DNA of 5,401 bases from Auritidibacter sp. Marseille-P8566 (lineage in GTDB: Bacteria; Bacteroidota; Bacteroidia; Flavobacteriales; Flavobacteriaceae), in contig CALPQA020000171.1 of assembly GCA_943325595.2 (NCBI GenBank), positions 1-5,401 of the forward strand. The letters run 5' to 3'. The position numbers and the translations under genes are program-made. A model generated the notes under the pieces. That model ran no database searches. It saw only the letters and a list, made by a program, of their open reading frames with translations, and had not been told where the DNA came from. Shown one piece after another: positions 1-5,232 of the stretch. Within the stretch, counting starts at the first letter, position 1; each line of letters starts with the position of its first letter.

Positions 1-76
1 CTGTTACAACTTCGTTTTCGTCAACGCCTAATTTGTCTACGATAATCGCTTTTACTCTTGATGCAATGTCTGACAT
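1..76 (-). CDS. acpP: Acyl carrier protein, N-terminal part (runs off the left edge)
   Basis: The minus strand read from the ATG at 76-74 gives [20 protein letters not shown] followed by NEVVT, 25 codons before the window ends. This is the characteristic first helix of bacterial acyl carrier protein (usually about 78 aa). The Ser of the DSL motif that carries 4'-phosphopantetheine lies beyond the edge and cannot be seen. The protein is the soluble cytoplasmic carrier of growing acyl chains in type II fatty acid synthesis. It is divergent from purN; in many bacteria acpP is followed by fabF, which would lie outside this window. The start is the only ATG at the conserved N-terminus. Identification rests on 25 residues, but these are very typical of the family. 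Confidence 0.93.
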
Positions 77-106
77 AATCTTTAATTTTAAAATTTAATT
101 TGTTGG

Positions 107-114
107 CAAAAATA
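107..114 (-). promoter_or_regulatory. Candidate -7 box for acpP
   Basis: The plus strand reads CAAAAATA, so the minus strand reads TATTTTTG, a match to the Bacteroidota -7 consensus TAnnTTTG. It lies 30 nt upstream of the acpP ATG, which would give a leader of roughly 25 nt. No TTG-type -33 element is visible about 20 nt further upstream, so the call rests on the -7 box alone. I found no equally good box for purN on the plus strand within 77-250. That 174-nt intergenic stretch is otherwise AT-rich with long T and A runs and no gene. Confidence 0.45.
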
Positions 115-250
115 AAAAACTTTATTTTAATTCCACCTTTTAGTTAATAAATAAGACGACGAAATTAAAAAAATATTTTAATAAAGAACTCAAATTTCTA
201 TTTATTATCGTTTTTTATTCTTTTTTTTGCGTGATATTAAAAAGTCTAAA

Positions 251-835
251 ATGAAAAAAATTGTTATTTTCGCTTCTGGTTCGGGGACAAATGCTGAAAA
301 CATTGCGGTTCATTTTAGTAAAAGTCGTTTTGCCGAAGTGGCATGTATTTTTTCTAACAATGAAAATGCAAAAGTCTTAGAAAGGGCAAAAAAACACAAT
401 ATTTCTTCCGAAGTTTTCTCCAAAGAAGATTTTTCTGGGGATAAAGTACTACAAAAATTAAAAAATATTCAACCTGATTTAATTGTTTTGGCTGGATTTT
501 TATTGAAATTCCCACAAAATATTATTCAATCCTTTCCAGATAAAATAATCAACATTCACCCAGCACTATTACCAAAATTTGGAGGAAAAGGGATGTACGG
601 AATGAATGTTCACCGAGCAGTTATAGAAAATAAAGAAGTAGAAACGGGTATCACCATTCATTTTGTAAATGAAAATTACGACGAAGGAAATATCATTTTT
701 CAAAAAAGCGTACCTTTATCAACCGATGAAACCCCAGAAAGCGTGGCCGCCAAAGTTCACGAATTAGAACAACGCTTCTTTCCAGAAATAATAGAAAAAC
801 TTATAAACCAAGACCTAACATCCAAAACCATTTAA
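251..835 (+). CDS. purN: Phosphoribosylglycinamide formyltransferase (GART)
   Basis: This cytoplasmic enzyme transfers a formyl group from 10-formyltetrahydrofolate to GAR, giving FGAR, in de novo purine synthesis. The 194-aa product is a little shorter than E. coli PurN (212 aa). It opens with a beta strand and the phosphate-binding loop SGSGTN (residues 9-14), which binds the GAR phosphate. It carries the family signature NIHPALLPKF (101-110) with the catalytic Asn101 and His103. The catalytic Asp is Asp144 in NYDEGNII. I place the start at ATG 251 (MKKIVIFASGSG), which puts the first beta strand at the very N-terminus; the frame is open back to a TTG at 227, which would add eight unlikely residues. 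rnhA begins 4 nt after the stop, suggesting co-transcription. No clear Shine-Dalgarno is seen, as is usual in this phylum. Confidence 0.95.
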   Translation: MKKIVIFASGSGTNAENIAVHFSKSRFAEVACIFSNNENAKVLERAKKHNISSEVFSKEDFSGDKVLQKLKNIQPDLIVLAGFLLKFPQNIIQSFPDKIINIHPALLPKFGGKGMYGMNVHRAVIENKEVETGITIHFVNENYDEGNIIFQKSVPLSTDETPESVAAKVHELEQRFFPEIIEKLINQDLTSKTI

Positions 836-839
836 TAAA

Positions 840-1319
840 TTGGAACACGACGTACACATTTATACCGATGGCGCTGCCAAGGGAAACCCGGGTCCAGGCG
901 GATATGGCGTTGTAATGGAATTGGTGGGAACGCCTCACAAAAAGGAATTCTACGAAGGTTTTCGTCATACTACCAATAATAGAATGGAGTTATTGGCCGT
1001 AATTGTTGGACTCGAGAAACTAAAAAACCCAAACATGAAAGTTTTGGTAGTTTCCGATTCTAAATATGTAGTAGATTCTGTAATGAAAAAATGGGTTTTG
1101 GGTTGGGAAAAAAAAGGGTTCGCCGACAGAAAGAATGCTGATTTGTGGAAACGGTTTCTGATAATTTACAGAAAACACAAGGTTGATTTCAAATGGATAA
1201 AAGGACACAACAACCACCCACAAAACGAACGTTGCGACGAATTGGCCGTTATGGCATCAATGCAAAAAACACTTTCGGTAGATGCTTTTTATGAGAAAGA
1301 AGACGCCAAACTTTTGTGA
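840..1319 (+). CDS. rnhA: Ribonuclease HI
   Basis: It cleaves the RNA strand of RNA:DNA hybrids in the cytoplasm, removing R-loops and primer remnants. At 159 aa it matches the usual length of about 155 aa. All catalytic residues are present: Asp10 in YTDGAAKGNPGPGGYG, Glu50 in TTNNRMELLA, Asp73 in VSDSKYVVDS, His123 in WIKGHNNH and Asp133 in NERCDELA. The basic, Trp-rich handle region (about 83-104) is also recognisable. The start must lie upstream of Asp10. The frame is closed by a stop at 816-818 and there is no ATG in between, so TTG at 840 (MEHDVHIYTD) is the only reasonable start. It lies 4 nt after purN, consistent with translational coupling. No terminator is visible after the stop. 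Confidence 0.95.
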   Translation: MEHDVHIYTDGAAKGNPGPGGYGVVMELVGTPHKKEFYEGFRHTTNNRMELLAVIVGLEKLKNPNMKVLVVSDSKYVVDSVMKKWVLGWEKKGFADRKNADLWKRFLIIYRKHKVDFKWIKGHNNHPQNERCDELAVMASMQKTLSVDAFYEKEDAKLL

Positions 1320-1339
1320 AAACTTTGCGTTGCTTAACC

Positions 1340-1371
1340 TTTGCAACTTTCATTCGTATAAACTATCTTTG
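1340..1371 (+). promoter_or_regulatory. Bacteroidota-type promoter for the PfkB kinase
   Basis: TTTG at 1340-1343 and TATCTTTG at 1364-1371 are separated by 20 nt. This is the expected architecture of the housekeeping promoter in Bacteroidota (TTTG at -33, TAnnTTTG at -7). Transcription would start near 1377, leaving a leader of about 38 nt before the ATG at 1415. It sits in the 95-nt gap after rnhA, so the kinase can be transcribed independently of purN-rnhA. Confidence 0.75.
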
Positions 1372-1414
1372 CCCCTTAATTTGAGATTATTTCCGATCTC
1401 ACAATGACATAAAA

Positions 1415-2341
1415 ATGAATAAATTATTGATAGTTGGAACGGTTGCTTTCGACGCTATTGAAACTCCTTTCGGGAAAACAGATAAAATCTTAGGCGGTGC
1501 AGGAACCTACATCGGGCTTTCGGCTTCACATTTTAACCTTCAATCGGCTATTGTTTCTGTAGTTGGAGACGATTTTCCACAAGAATATCTAGATTTATTA
1601 ACGGATAGAAATATTGATATCTCAGGACTTGAAATCGTAAAAGGCGGAAAAACATTCTTTTGGAGTGGCCGTTACCATAACGATTTGAATTCAAGAGATA
1701 CCCTAGATACCCAATTGAATGTATTGGCTGATTTTCAACCAAAAGTACCTCAAAATTTTAAAAACGCCGATGTTGTAATGCTTGGAAACTTGCATCCGAT
1801 AGTTCAAAGTAGCGTTTTAGACCAAATGGAGGTAAAACCGAAATTAGTGGTTTTAGACACGATGAATTTCTGGATGGATTGTGCTTTAGAAGATTTATTA
1901 AACGTGATAAAATGCATCGACGTAATTACAATCAACGATGAAGAAGCCCGTCAATTGTCTGGCGAATATTCCTTAGTGAAAGCGGCTGCAAAAATCCATA
2001 CAATGGGACCAAAATATGTGGTTATCAAAAAAGGAGAACACGGAGCACTTTTATTTCATAATAAAGAAGTTTTCTTTGCTCCAGCATTGCCATTAGAAGA
2101 AGTTTTTGATCCAACAGGTGCAGGAGATACTTTTGCAGGCGGATTTGCAGGATACATCACACAAAGTGAAAATGTGTCTTTTGAGAATATGAAAAACGCC
2201 ATCATCTATGGTTCCAATCTTGCTTCTTTTTGCGTGGAGAAATTCGGAACAGAAAGAATGGTTGGACTTAAAAGCGACGAAGTAACTGATAGACTGAAAC
2301 AATTTAAATCTTTAACACAATTTGATATAGAAATACAATAA
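1415..2341 (+). CDS. PfkB (ribokinase-like) family sugar or nucleoside kinase
   Basis: This 308-aa cytoplasmic kinase of the PfkB/ribokinase family (usual length 300-330 aa) phosphorylates a hydroxyl of a sugar or nucleoside with ATP. It begins with a beta strand (LLIVGTVAFDAIETPFG). The substrate-side glycine motif is GGAG at 27-30. The NxxE magnesium motif is NDEE at 174-177, and KKGEHGA (205-211) is a typical strand-turn of the ATP domain. The second family signature is DPTGAGDTFAGGF (232-244), with the catalytic base Asp238 and the anion hole GAGD. The substrate cannot be read from the sequence. The purine genes around it make a nucleoside such as inosine or adenosine conceivable, but this is speculation. 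It has its own promoter upstream and an intrinsic terminator 6 nt after the stop, so it is probably monocistronic. Confidence 0.9.
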   Translation: MNKLLIVGTVAFDAIETPFGKTDKILGGAGTYIGLSASHFNLQSAIVSVVGDDFPQEYLDLLTDRNIDISGLEIVKGGKTFFWSGRYHNDLNSRDTLDTQLNVLADFQPKVPQNFKNADVVMLGNLHPIVQSSVLDQMEVKPKLVVLDTMNFWMDCALEDLLNVIKCIDVITINDEEARQLSGEYSLVKAAAKIHTMGPKYVVIKKGEHGALLFHNKEVFFAPALPLEEVFDPTGAGDTFAGGFAGYITQSENVSFENMKNAIIYGSNLASFCVEKFGTERMVGLKSDEVTDRLKQFKSLTQFDIEIQ

Positions 2342-2347
2342 ATTTAC

Positions 2348-2371
2348 GCCTCGAAATTTCGGGGCTTTTTT
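2348..2371 (+). terminator. Intrinsic terminator of the PfkB kinase gene
   Basis: The stem GCCTCG (2348-2353) pairs with CGGGGC (2360-2365), including one U-G pair, around the loop AAATTT. A run of six T follows at 2366-2371. The stem begins 6 nt after the kinase stop codon, and its G+C content contrasts with the surrounding AT-rich DNA. Confidence 0.88.
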
Positions 2372-2382
2372 ATTAAAAAAAA

Positions 2383-2572
2383 CGGCAGATTTCCAAATTT
2401 TTTATTTCTAATTTTTATAAATAAAATTATATTTTCACGAGCTTGTAATCTGTGTAAATCATTTTAATCTGTGGTATAAAAAACCGAAGCAAAGCTTCAA
2501 AAAATAAAGATATTGAGAATAATGGCAGATTCTGAAATAGTTAATTAATTTTTTAATCTGTGAATCTGTGGC
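2383..2572. repeat. Two degenerate copies of a CAGATT/AATCTGTG intergenic repeat
   Basis: The gene-free stretch 2342-2608 holds the kinase terminator and then two related units. Unit A starts with CGGCAGATT (2383-2391) and ends with AATCTGTG (2447-2454) and AATCTGTGG (2466-2474). Unit B starts with TGGCAGATT (2523-2531) and ends with AATCTGTG (2555-2562) directly followed by AATCTGTGGC (2563-2572). CAGATT and AATCTG are inverted repeats of each other, so each unit could fold. Between them is a small hairpin, GAAGC-AAA-GCTTC (2486-2498). I see no ORF and no full TAnnTTTG promoter for purF here. Related AATCAGTGGC motifs recur at 4722-4731 and 4963-4972. From general knowledge, Flavobacterium intergenic regions often carry such sequences, but I have not checked copies elsewhere. 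Confidence 0.6.
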
Positions 2573-2608
2573 AAAGCAAAACAACAACACTACAAAATAA
2601 CAATTACA

Positions 2609-4507
2609 ATGAGCGACGCATTACAACACGAATGTGGAATAGCATATTTAAGACTTTTAAAACCGCTTGAGTTTTACAAAGAGAAATACGGAACGGCCTT
2701 TTATGGTATCCAAAAAATGTATCTCTTAATGGAAAAACAACACAACCGTGGCCAAGATGGAGCTGGTTTTGCAAGTATAAAATTAGACATGGAAGCAGGC
2801 GAAAGATACATCAGCCGCGTTCGGTCTAACGACCCTCAAGCCATTCAAGATGTGTTTTCTCAAATCAATGAAAGAATCAACGATGAATTGGCATCGCATC
2901 CAGAATATACCAATAATGTTGCACTTCAAAAGAAACACATTCCCTACATCGGAGAGGTTTTTTTAGGACACGTTCGGTACGGGACTTTTGGTAAAAATAG
3001 TATCGAAAGTGTTCATCCCTTCTTACGTCAAAACAATTGGATGCACCGAAATTTAATTATTGCTGGGAATTTCAACATGACCAATGTTAAAGAACTTTTC
3101 AATAGTTTGGTAGAATTGGGGCAACACCCAAAAGAAATGGCAGATACTGTAACGGTAATGGAAAAAATAGGCCACTTTCTTGACGATGAGGTAACGGATT
3201 TATACCAAGAATGTAAAAATAACGGACTTTCAAAAAGAGAAGCATCACCAGTAATTGCCGAAAAATTAGAAATTGCAAAAATTTTGCGTCGCGCCTCAAA
3301 AGGGTGGGATGGCGGATATGCAATGGCTGGGCTTTTAGGCCACGGTGACGCCTTCGTTTTTAGAGATCCAGCTGGAATTCGTCCCGCTTATTTTTATCAA
3401 GATGATGAAATTGTTGTGGTAGCTTCGGAACGACCAGTTATTCAAACAGTTTTCAATGTCGACTTTGAAAAAGTTCAGGAATTGAAACCTGGAAATGCTT
3501 TAATCATAAAGAAAAACGGAAAAGTAACTGAGGAAGAAATATTAGTTCCTACAGTTAAAAAAGCCTGCTCTTTTGAAAGAATTTATTTCTCAAGAGGAAG
3601 TGACGCCGAAATATACCAAGAGCGAAAAACCCTTGGTAAATTGATTTTGCCTGCCGTCTTGGAAGCCATCGACAATGATACTGACAACACCGTTTTCTCC
3701 TATATTCCTAATACTGCCGAAACATCGTTCTACGGAATTGTTGAAGCTGCTCAAGATTTCCTGAACCAACGGAAAAATAATTATATCCTTGAAAATCGGA
3801 ATACACTAACAAAAGATTCTTTACAAGAATTACTTTCTGTGAAAATTAGAACCGAAAAAGTAGCCATTAAAGATGCTAAACTTCGAACATTTATTACCGA
3901 AGATAGCAGTAGAAACGACTTGGTTGCCCATATTTATGATGTGACCTATGGCGTTATTAAACCTACAGACAACTTGGTTATTATAGACGACAGTATTGTT
4001 CGTGGAACTACTCTAAAAATGAGTATCATCAAAATGATGGACCGACTACATCCGAAAAGCATCGTCGTAGTTTCATCGGCACCGCAAATCCGTTATCCTG
4101 ATTGTTACGGAATCGATATGGCAAAACTAGAAGGGTTAGTTGCTTTTCAAGCGGCATTAGAATTAATTAAAGAACGAAATCTATATCATATCGTAGAATC
4201 GGTTTATTTGAAATGTAAAGCGCAAGAAAATCTAAAAGACAGTGAAGTAATAAACTTCGTTACAGAAATTTATGCACCTTTTCATCCACAAGAAATTTCA
4301 GATAAAATAGCCATAATGCTTACCGATGTTTCTGTAAAAGCAGAAGTTAAAATTATATTTCAAACAGTTGAAAATTTACATATCGCTTGTCCTAAAAACT
4401 TGGGAGATTGGTATTTCACAGGTGATTATCCAACTCCTGGTGGAAACCGAGTGGTAAACCGAGCGTTCATGAATTTCTATGAAGGAAAAGATGCAAGAGC
4501 CTATTAA
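2609..4507 (+). CDS. purF: Amidophosphoribosyltransferase (PurF type), long divergent form
   Basis: The expected reaction is PRPP plus glutamine to 5-phosphoribosylamine, the first step of purine synthesis, in the cytoplasm. An N-terminal Ntn-type glutaminase domain begins at Cys9 (QHECGIAY), implying removal of an 8-residue propeptide as in Bacillus-type PurF. It shows HNRGQDGAG (45-53), GHVRYGTFG (120-128), GNFNMTN (153-159) and RDPAGIRP (252-259). The phosphoribosyltransferase domain has CSFERIYFSRG (320-330) and the PRPP-binding VIIDDSIVRGTT (457-468), followed by SSAPQIRYPDCYGIDM (489-504). At 632 aa it is about 130-160 residues longer than E. coli or Bacillus PurF. Extra sequence lies between residues 53 and 120, between 371 and 426, and at the C-terminus. 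The iron-sulfur cysteines of the Bacillus type are not evident: SER replaces SESC, and WYFTG replaces the C-x-x-C-FTG motif. The start ATG 2609 puts Cys9 near the N-terminus. An alternative is a PurF-like paralogue with another role. Confidence 0.82.
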   Translation: MSDALQHECGIAYLRLLKPLEFYKEKYGTAFYGIQKMYLLMEKQHNRGQDGAGFASIKLDMEAGERYISRVRSNDPQAIQDVFSQINERINDELASHPEYTNNVALQKKHIPYIGEVFLGHVRYGTFGKNSIESVHPFLRQNNWMHRNLIIAGNFNMTNVKELFNSLVELGQHPKEMADTVTVMEKIGHFLDDEVTDLYQECKNNGLSKREASPVIAEKLEIAKILRRASKGWDGGYAMAGLLGHGDAFVFRDPAGIRPAYFYQDDEIVVVASERPVIQTVFNVDFEKVQELKPGNALIIKKNGKVTEEEILVPTVKKACSFERIYFSRGSDAEIYQERKTLGKLILPAVLEAIDNDTDNTVFSYIPNTAETSFYGIVEAAQDFLNQRKNNYILENRNTLTKDSLQELLSVKIRTEKVAIKDAKLRTFITEDSSRNDLVAHIYDVTYGVIKPTDNLVIIDDSIVRGTTLKMSIIKMMDRLHPKSIVVVSSAPQIRYPDCYGIDMAKLEGLVAFQAALELIKERNLYHIVESVYLKCKAQENLKDSEVINFVTEIYAPFHPQEISDKIAIMLTDVSVKAEVKIIFQTVENLHIACPKNLGDWYFTGDYPTPGGNRVVNRAFMNFYEGKDARAY

Positions 4508-4516
4508 TTTGTAGTC

Positions 4517-4538
4517 AAAATCGTACTTAAACGATTTT
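4517..4538 (+). terminator. Hairpin just after purF, possible weak terminator
   Basis: AAAATCGT (4517-4524) and ACGATTTT (4531-4538) form a perfect 8-bp stem around ACTTAA, starting 10 nt after the purF stop. The T-run is short and part of the stem, so termination would be weak. The same place in repeat copies 2 (4760-4781) and 3 (4998-5019) keeps most pairs by using G-U wobbles, which hints that the fold matters. Confidence 0.4.
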
Positions 4539-4583
4539 ATTTACACTTCAACAGATTTACTTTCCGAAACGTATTTACCATTA

Positions 4584-4591
4584 TATATTTG
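4584..4591 (+). promoter_or_regulatory. -7 box of repeat copy 1
   Basis: TATATTTG fits TAnnTTTG and opens the highly conserved part of the repeat. The -33 position about 20 nt upstream is T-rich (TTTC), not a clean TTTG, so the promoter may be weak or need an activator. Confidence 0.5.
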
Positions 4592-4596
4592 GTGAA

Positions 4597-4668
4597 CCAT
4601 AGCAATAGTAGGTAAAGTTAATGGTAGATTTGGGGCAAAAAGGACGGAAGTAACATTCCGTCCTTTTT
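4597..4668 (+). ncRNA. Candidate small RNA, copy 1
   Basis: A transcript of about 72 nt is predicted from just after the TATATTTG box to the end of the terminator hairpin. The 5' half reads ACCATAGCAATAGTAGG and continues to AATGGTAGATTTGGGG; ACCAT and ATGGT can pair to close an A-rich loop. The 3' half is the 13-bp terminator stem. It is nearly identical to copies 2 and 3. A 10-codon ORF (ATG 4621) exists but loses its ATG in copy 3, so RNA is the better reading. I do not recognise the family, and function is unknown. Start and end are inferred. Confidence 0.5.
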
Positions 4669-4674
4669 ATTTTT
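4637..4674 (+). terminator. Intrinsic terminator of repeat copy 1
   Basis: AAAAAGGACGGAA (4637-4649) pairs perfectly with TTCCGTCCTTTTT (4656-4668) around loop GTAACA, followed by further T (4670-4674). The A and T flanks make it usable from either strand. Confidence 0.88.
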
Positions 4675-4826
4675 AAAGCATAAGGTTTTTTAGCCAACAG
4701 TATTTTTTTTTAAAACCAGTGAATCAGTGGCAATTTACAATTCATTCAAATTTGTAGCCGAAATCGTACTTAATCGGTTTTATTTGCACTTCAACAGATT
4801 TATTTTAAAAAATACAACTGTCATTA

Positions 4827-4834
4827 TACATTTG
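4827..4834 (+). promoter_or_regulatory. -7 box of repeat copy 2
   Basis: TACATTTG keeps the TAnnTTTG pattern although the third base has changed, and that base is one of the two positions where the consensus is free. Upstream, T-rich TTTT stands where the -33 TTTG is expected. Confidence 0.5.
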
Positions 4835-4839
4835 GTAAA

Positions 4840-4911
4840 CCATAGCAATAGTAGGTAAAGTTAATGGTAGATTTGGGGCAAAAAGGACGGAAGTAATATT
4901 CCGTCCTTTTT
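4840..4911 (+). ncRNA. Candidate small RNA, copy 2
   Basis: This copy is almost identical to copy 1: within the predicted transcript only the terminator loop differs (GTAATA for GTAACA). The 5' ACCAT/ATGGT pairing is kept. The predicted length is about 72 nt. The same caution about ends and function applies. Confidence 0.5.
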
Positions 4912-4917
4912 AGTTTT
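4880..4917 (+). terminator. Intrinsic terminator of repeat copy 2
   Basis: AAAAAGGACGGAA (4880-4892) pairs with TTCCGTCCTTTTT (4899-4911) in a perfect 13-bp stem; the loop is GTAATA and more T follows at 4914-4917. Confidence 0.88.
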
Positions 4918-5064
4918 AAAGTGTAAGGTTTTCTAGCCAAAAGTATTTTTTTTAAATCAGTAAATCAGTGGCTATTTAATTTCATTAATTTGTAGCCGAA
5001 ATCGCACTTAAACGGTTTTATTTACACTTTATCTAATTTACTTTTCAAAGCGTATTTGTCGATA

Positions 5065-5072
5065 TATATTTG
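5065..5072 (+). promoter_or_regulatory. -7 box of repeat copy 3
   Basis: TATATTTG is identical to the copy 1 box. TTTT at 5042-5045 lies 19 nt upstream, in place of a clean TTTG. Confidence 0.5.
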
Positions 5073-5077
5073 GTGAA

Positions 5078-5150
5078 CCATAGCATTAGTAGGTAAAGTT
5101 ATAGGTAGATTTGGGGGGAAAAGGCGGAAGTAACATTCCGCCTTTTTTTT
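5078..5150 (+). ncRNA. Candidate small RNA, copy 3
   Basis: This is the most diverged of the three cores. AATGG has become ATAGG, which removes the ATG of the small ORF. The 5' ACCATA can still pair with TAT-GGT if one A is bulged. The terminator stem is shorter but perfect and the U-tract is longer (T8), so this copy looks like the strongest terminator. The predicted length is about 73 nt; the function is unknown. Confidence 0.48.
5119..5150 (+). terminator. Intrinsic terminator of repeat copy 3
   Basis: AAAAGGCGGAA (5119-5129) pairs with TTCCGCCTTTT (5136-5146) around loop GTAACA, within a run of eight T ending at 5150. Relative to copies 1 and 2, one A is lost from the left arm and its partner T from the right arm. 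Confidence 0.9.
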
Positions 5151-5152
5151 AT

Positions 5153-5208
5153 AAAAAAAACAGGCAAGAAAAAAGAGTATTACCTCTTTTTTCTTGCCTG
5201 TTTTACCA
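5153..5208 (-). terminator. Long bidirectional terminator hairpin downstream of sodA
   Basis: The 21-nt arm 5157-5177 (AAAACAGGCAAG, then A6 and GAG) is perfectly complementary to 5184-5204 around the loop TATTAC. On the minus strand it begins 28 nt after the sodA stop and is followed by eight T. On the plus strand it ends in four T, so it can also stop read-through from the repeat array. Confidence 0.88.
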
Positions 5209-5232
5209 ATTTCCCCTTTGGGATTCAGCGTT

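Larger units (their letters stand above)
4508..4750. repeat. Tandem repeat copy 1 (243 bp)
   Basis: This is the first of three direct copies between purF and sodA, starting at TTTGTAG right after the purF stop. Order within the unit: a hairpin (4517-4538), a variable stretch, a TATATTTG box (4584-4591), a conserved core, a terminator hairpin (4637-4668), then a tail with AAGGTTTTTTAGCCAACAG and the AATCAGTGGC motif (4722-4731). Compared by eye with copy 2, the part from the box to the terminator differs at about 3 of 86 positions. The preceding 76 nt differ at about 16. No convincing protein is encoded. Confidence 0.93.
4751..4988. repeat. Tandem repeat copy 2 (238 bp)
   Basis: This is the second direct copy, again starting at TTTGTAG. 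It has the same order: a degenerate hairpin with wobble pairs (4760-4781), a strongly diverged stretch (about 4803-4822), a TACATTTG box (4827-4834), the conserved core, a terminator (4880-4911), then a tail with AAGGTTTTCTAGCCAAAAG and AATCAGTA/AATCAGTGGC (4955-4972). The contrast between the drifted front part and the almost identical core suggests selection on the core, or local gene conversion limited to it. Confidence 0.93.
4989..5150. repeat. Tandem repeat copy 3, lacking the tail
   Basis: The third direct copy starts at TTTGTAG and stops after its terminator. The tail seen in copies 1 and 2 is absent, replaced by the shared purF/sodA-side hairpin at 5153. Front hairpin at 4998-5019 with wobble pairs; TATATTTG box at 5065-5072; core; terminator at 5119-5150. 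The homology with copy 1 extends back to ATTAATTTGTAG (4984-4995), a 12-nt stretch that in copy 1 includes the purF stop codon. Confidence 0.9.

Noticed and set aside
227..250. TTG at 227 as an earlier start for purN
   Set aside because: It adds eight residues ahead of the first beta strand, while ATG 251 gives the standard PurN N-terminus.
1108..1115. Run of eight A in rnhA as a programmed slippage site
   Set aside because: The frame is intact with all RNase HI motifs before and after it; such runs are expected in AT-rich genomes.
1327..1348. GTTGC...GCAAC pairing after rnhA as a terminator
   Set aside because: Only 5 bp with a 9-nt loop and no T-run; it overlaps the -33 element of the kinase promoter.
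2486..2498. GAAGC-AAA-GCTTC hairpin upstream of purF as a regulatory element
   Set aside because: The 5-bp stem lies about 110 nt before the start, with no T-run and no second copy here; too little to assign a role.
4621..4653. Ten-codon ORF (MVDLGQKGRK) in the core of repeat copies 1 and 2, a possible micro-peptide
   Set aside because: Copy 3 lacks the ATG (ATAGGT) and has shifted bases, there is no ribosome site, and the ORF ends inside the terminator stem.
4508..5150. CRISPR array or insertion sequence
   Set aside because: The units are about 240 bp with no spacer pattern, no terminal inverted repeats and no transposase.
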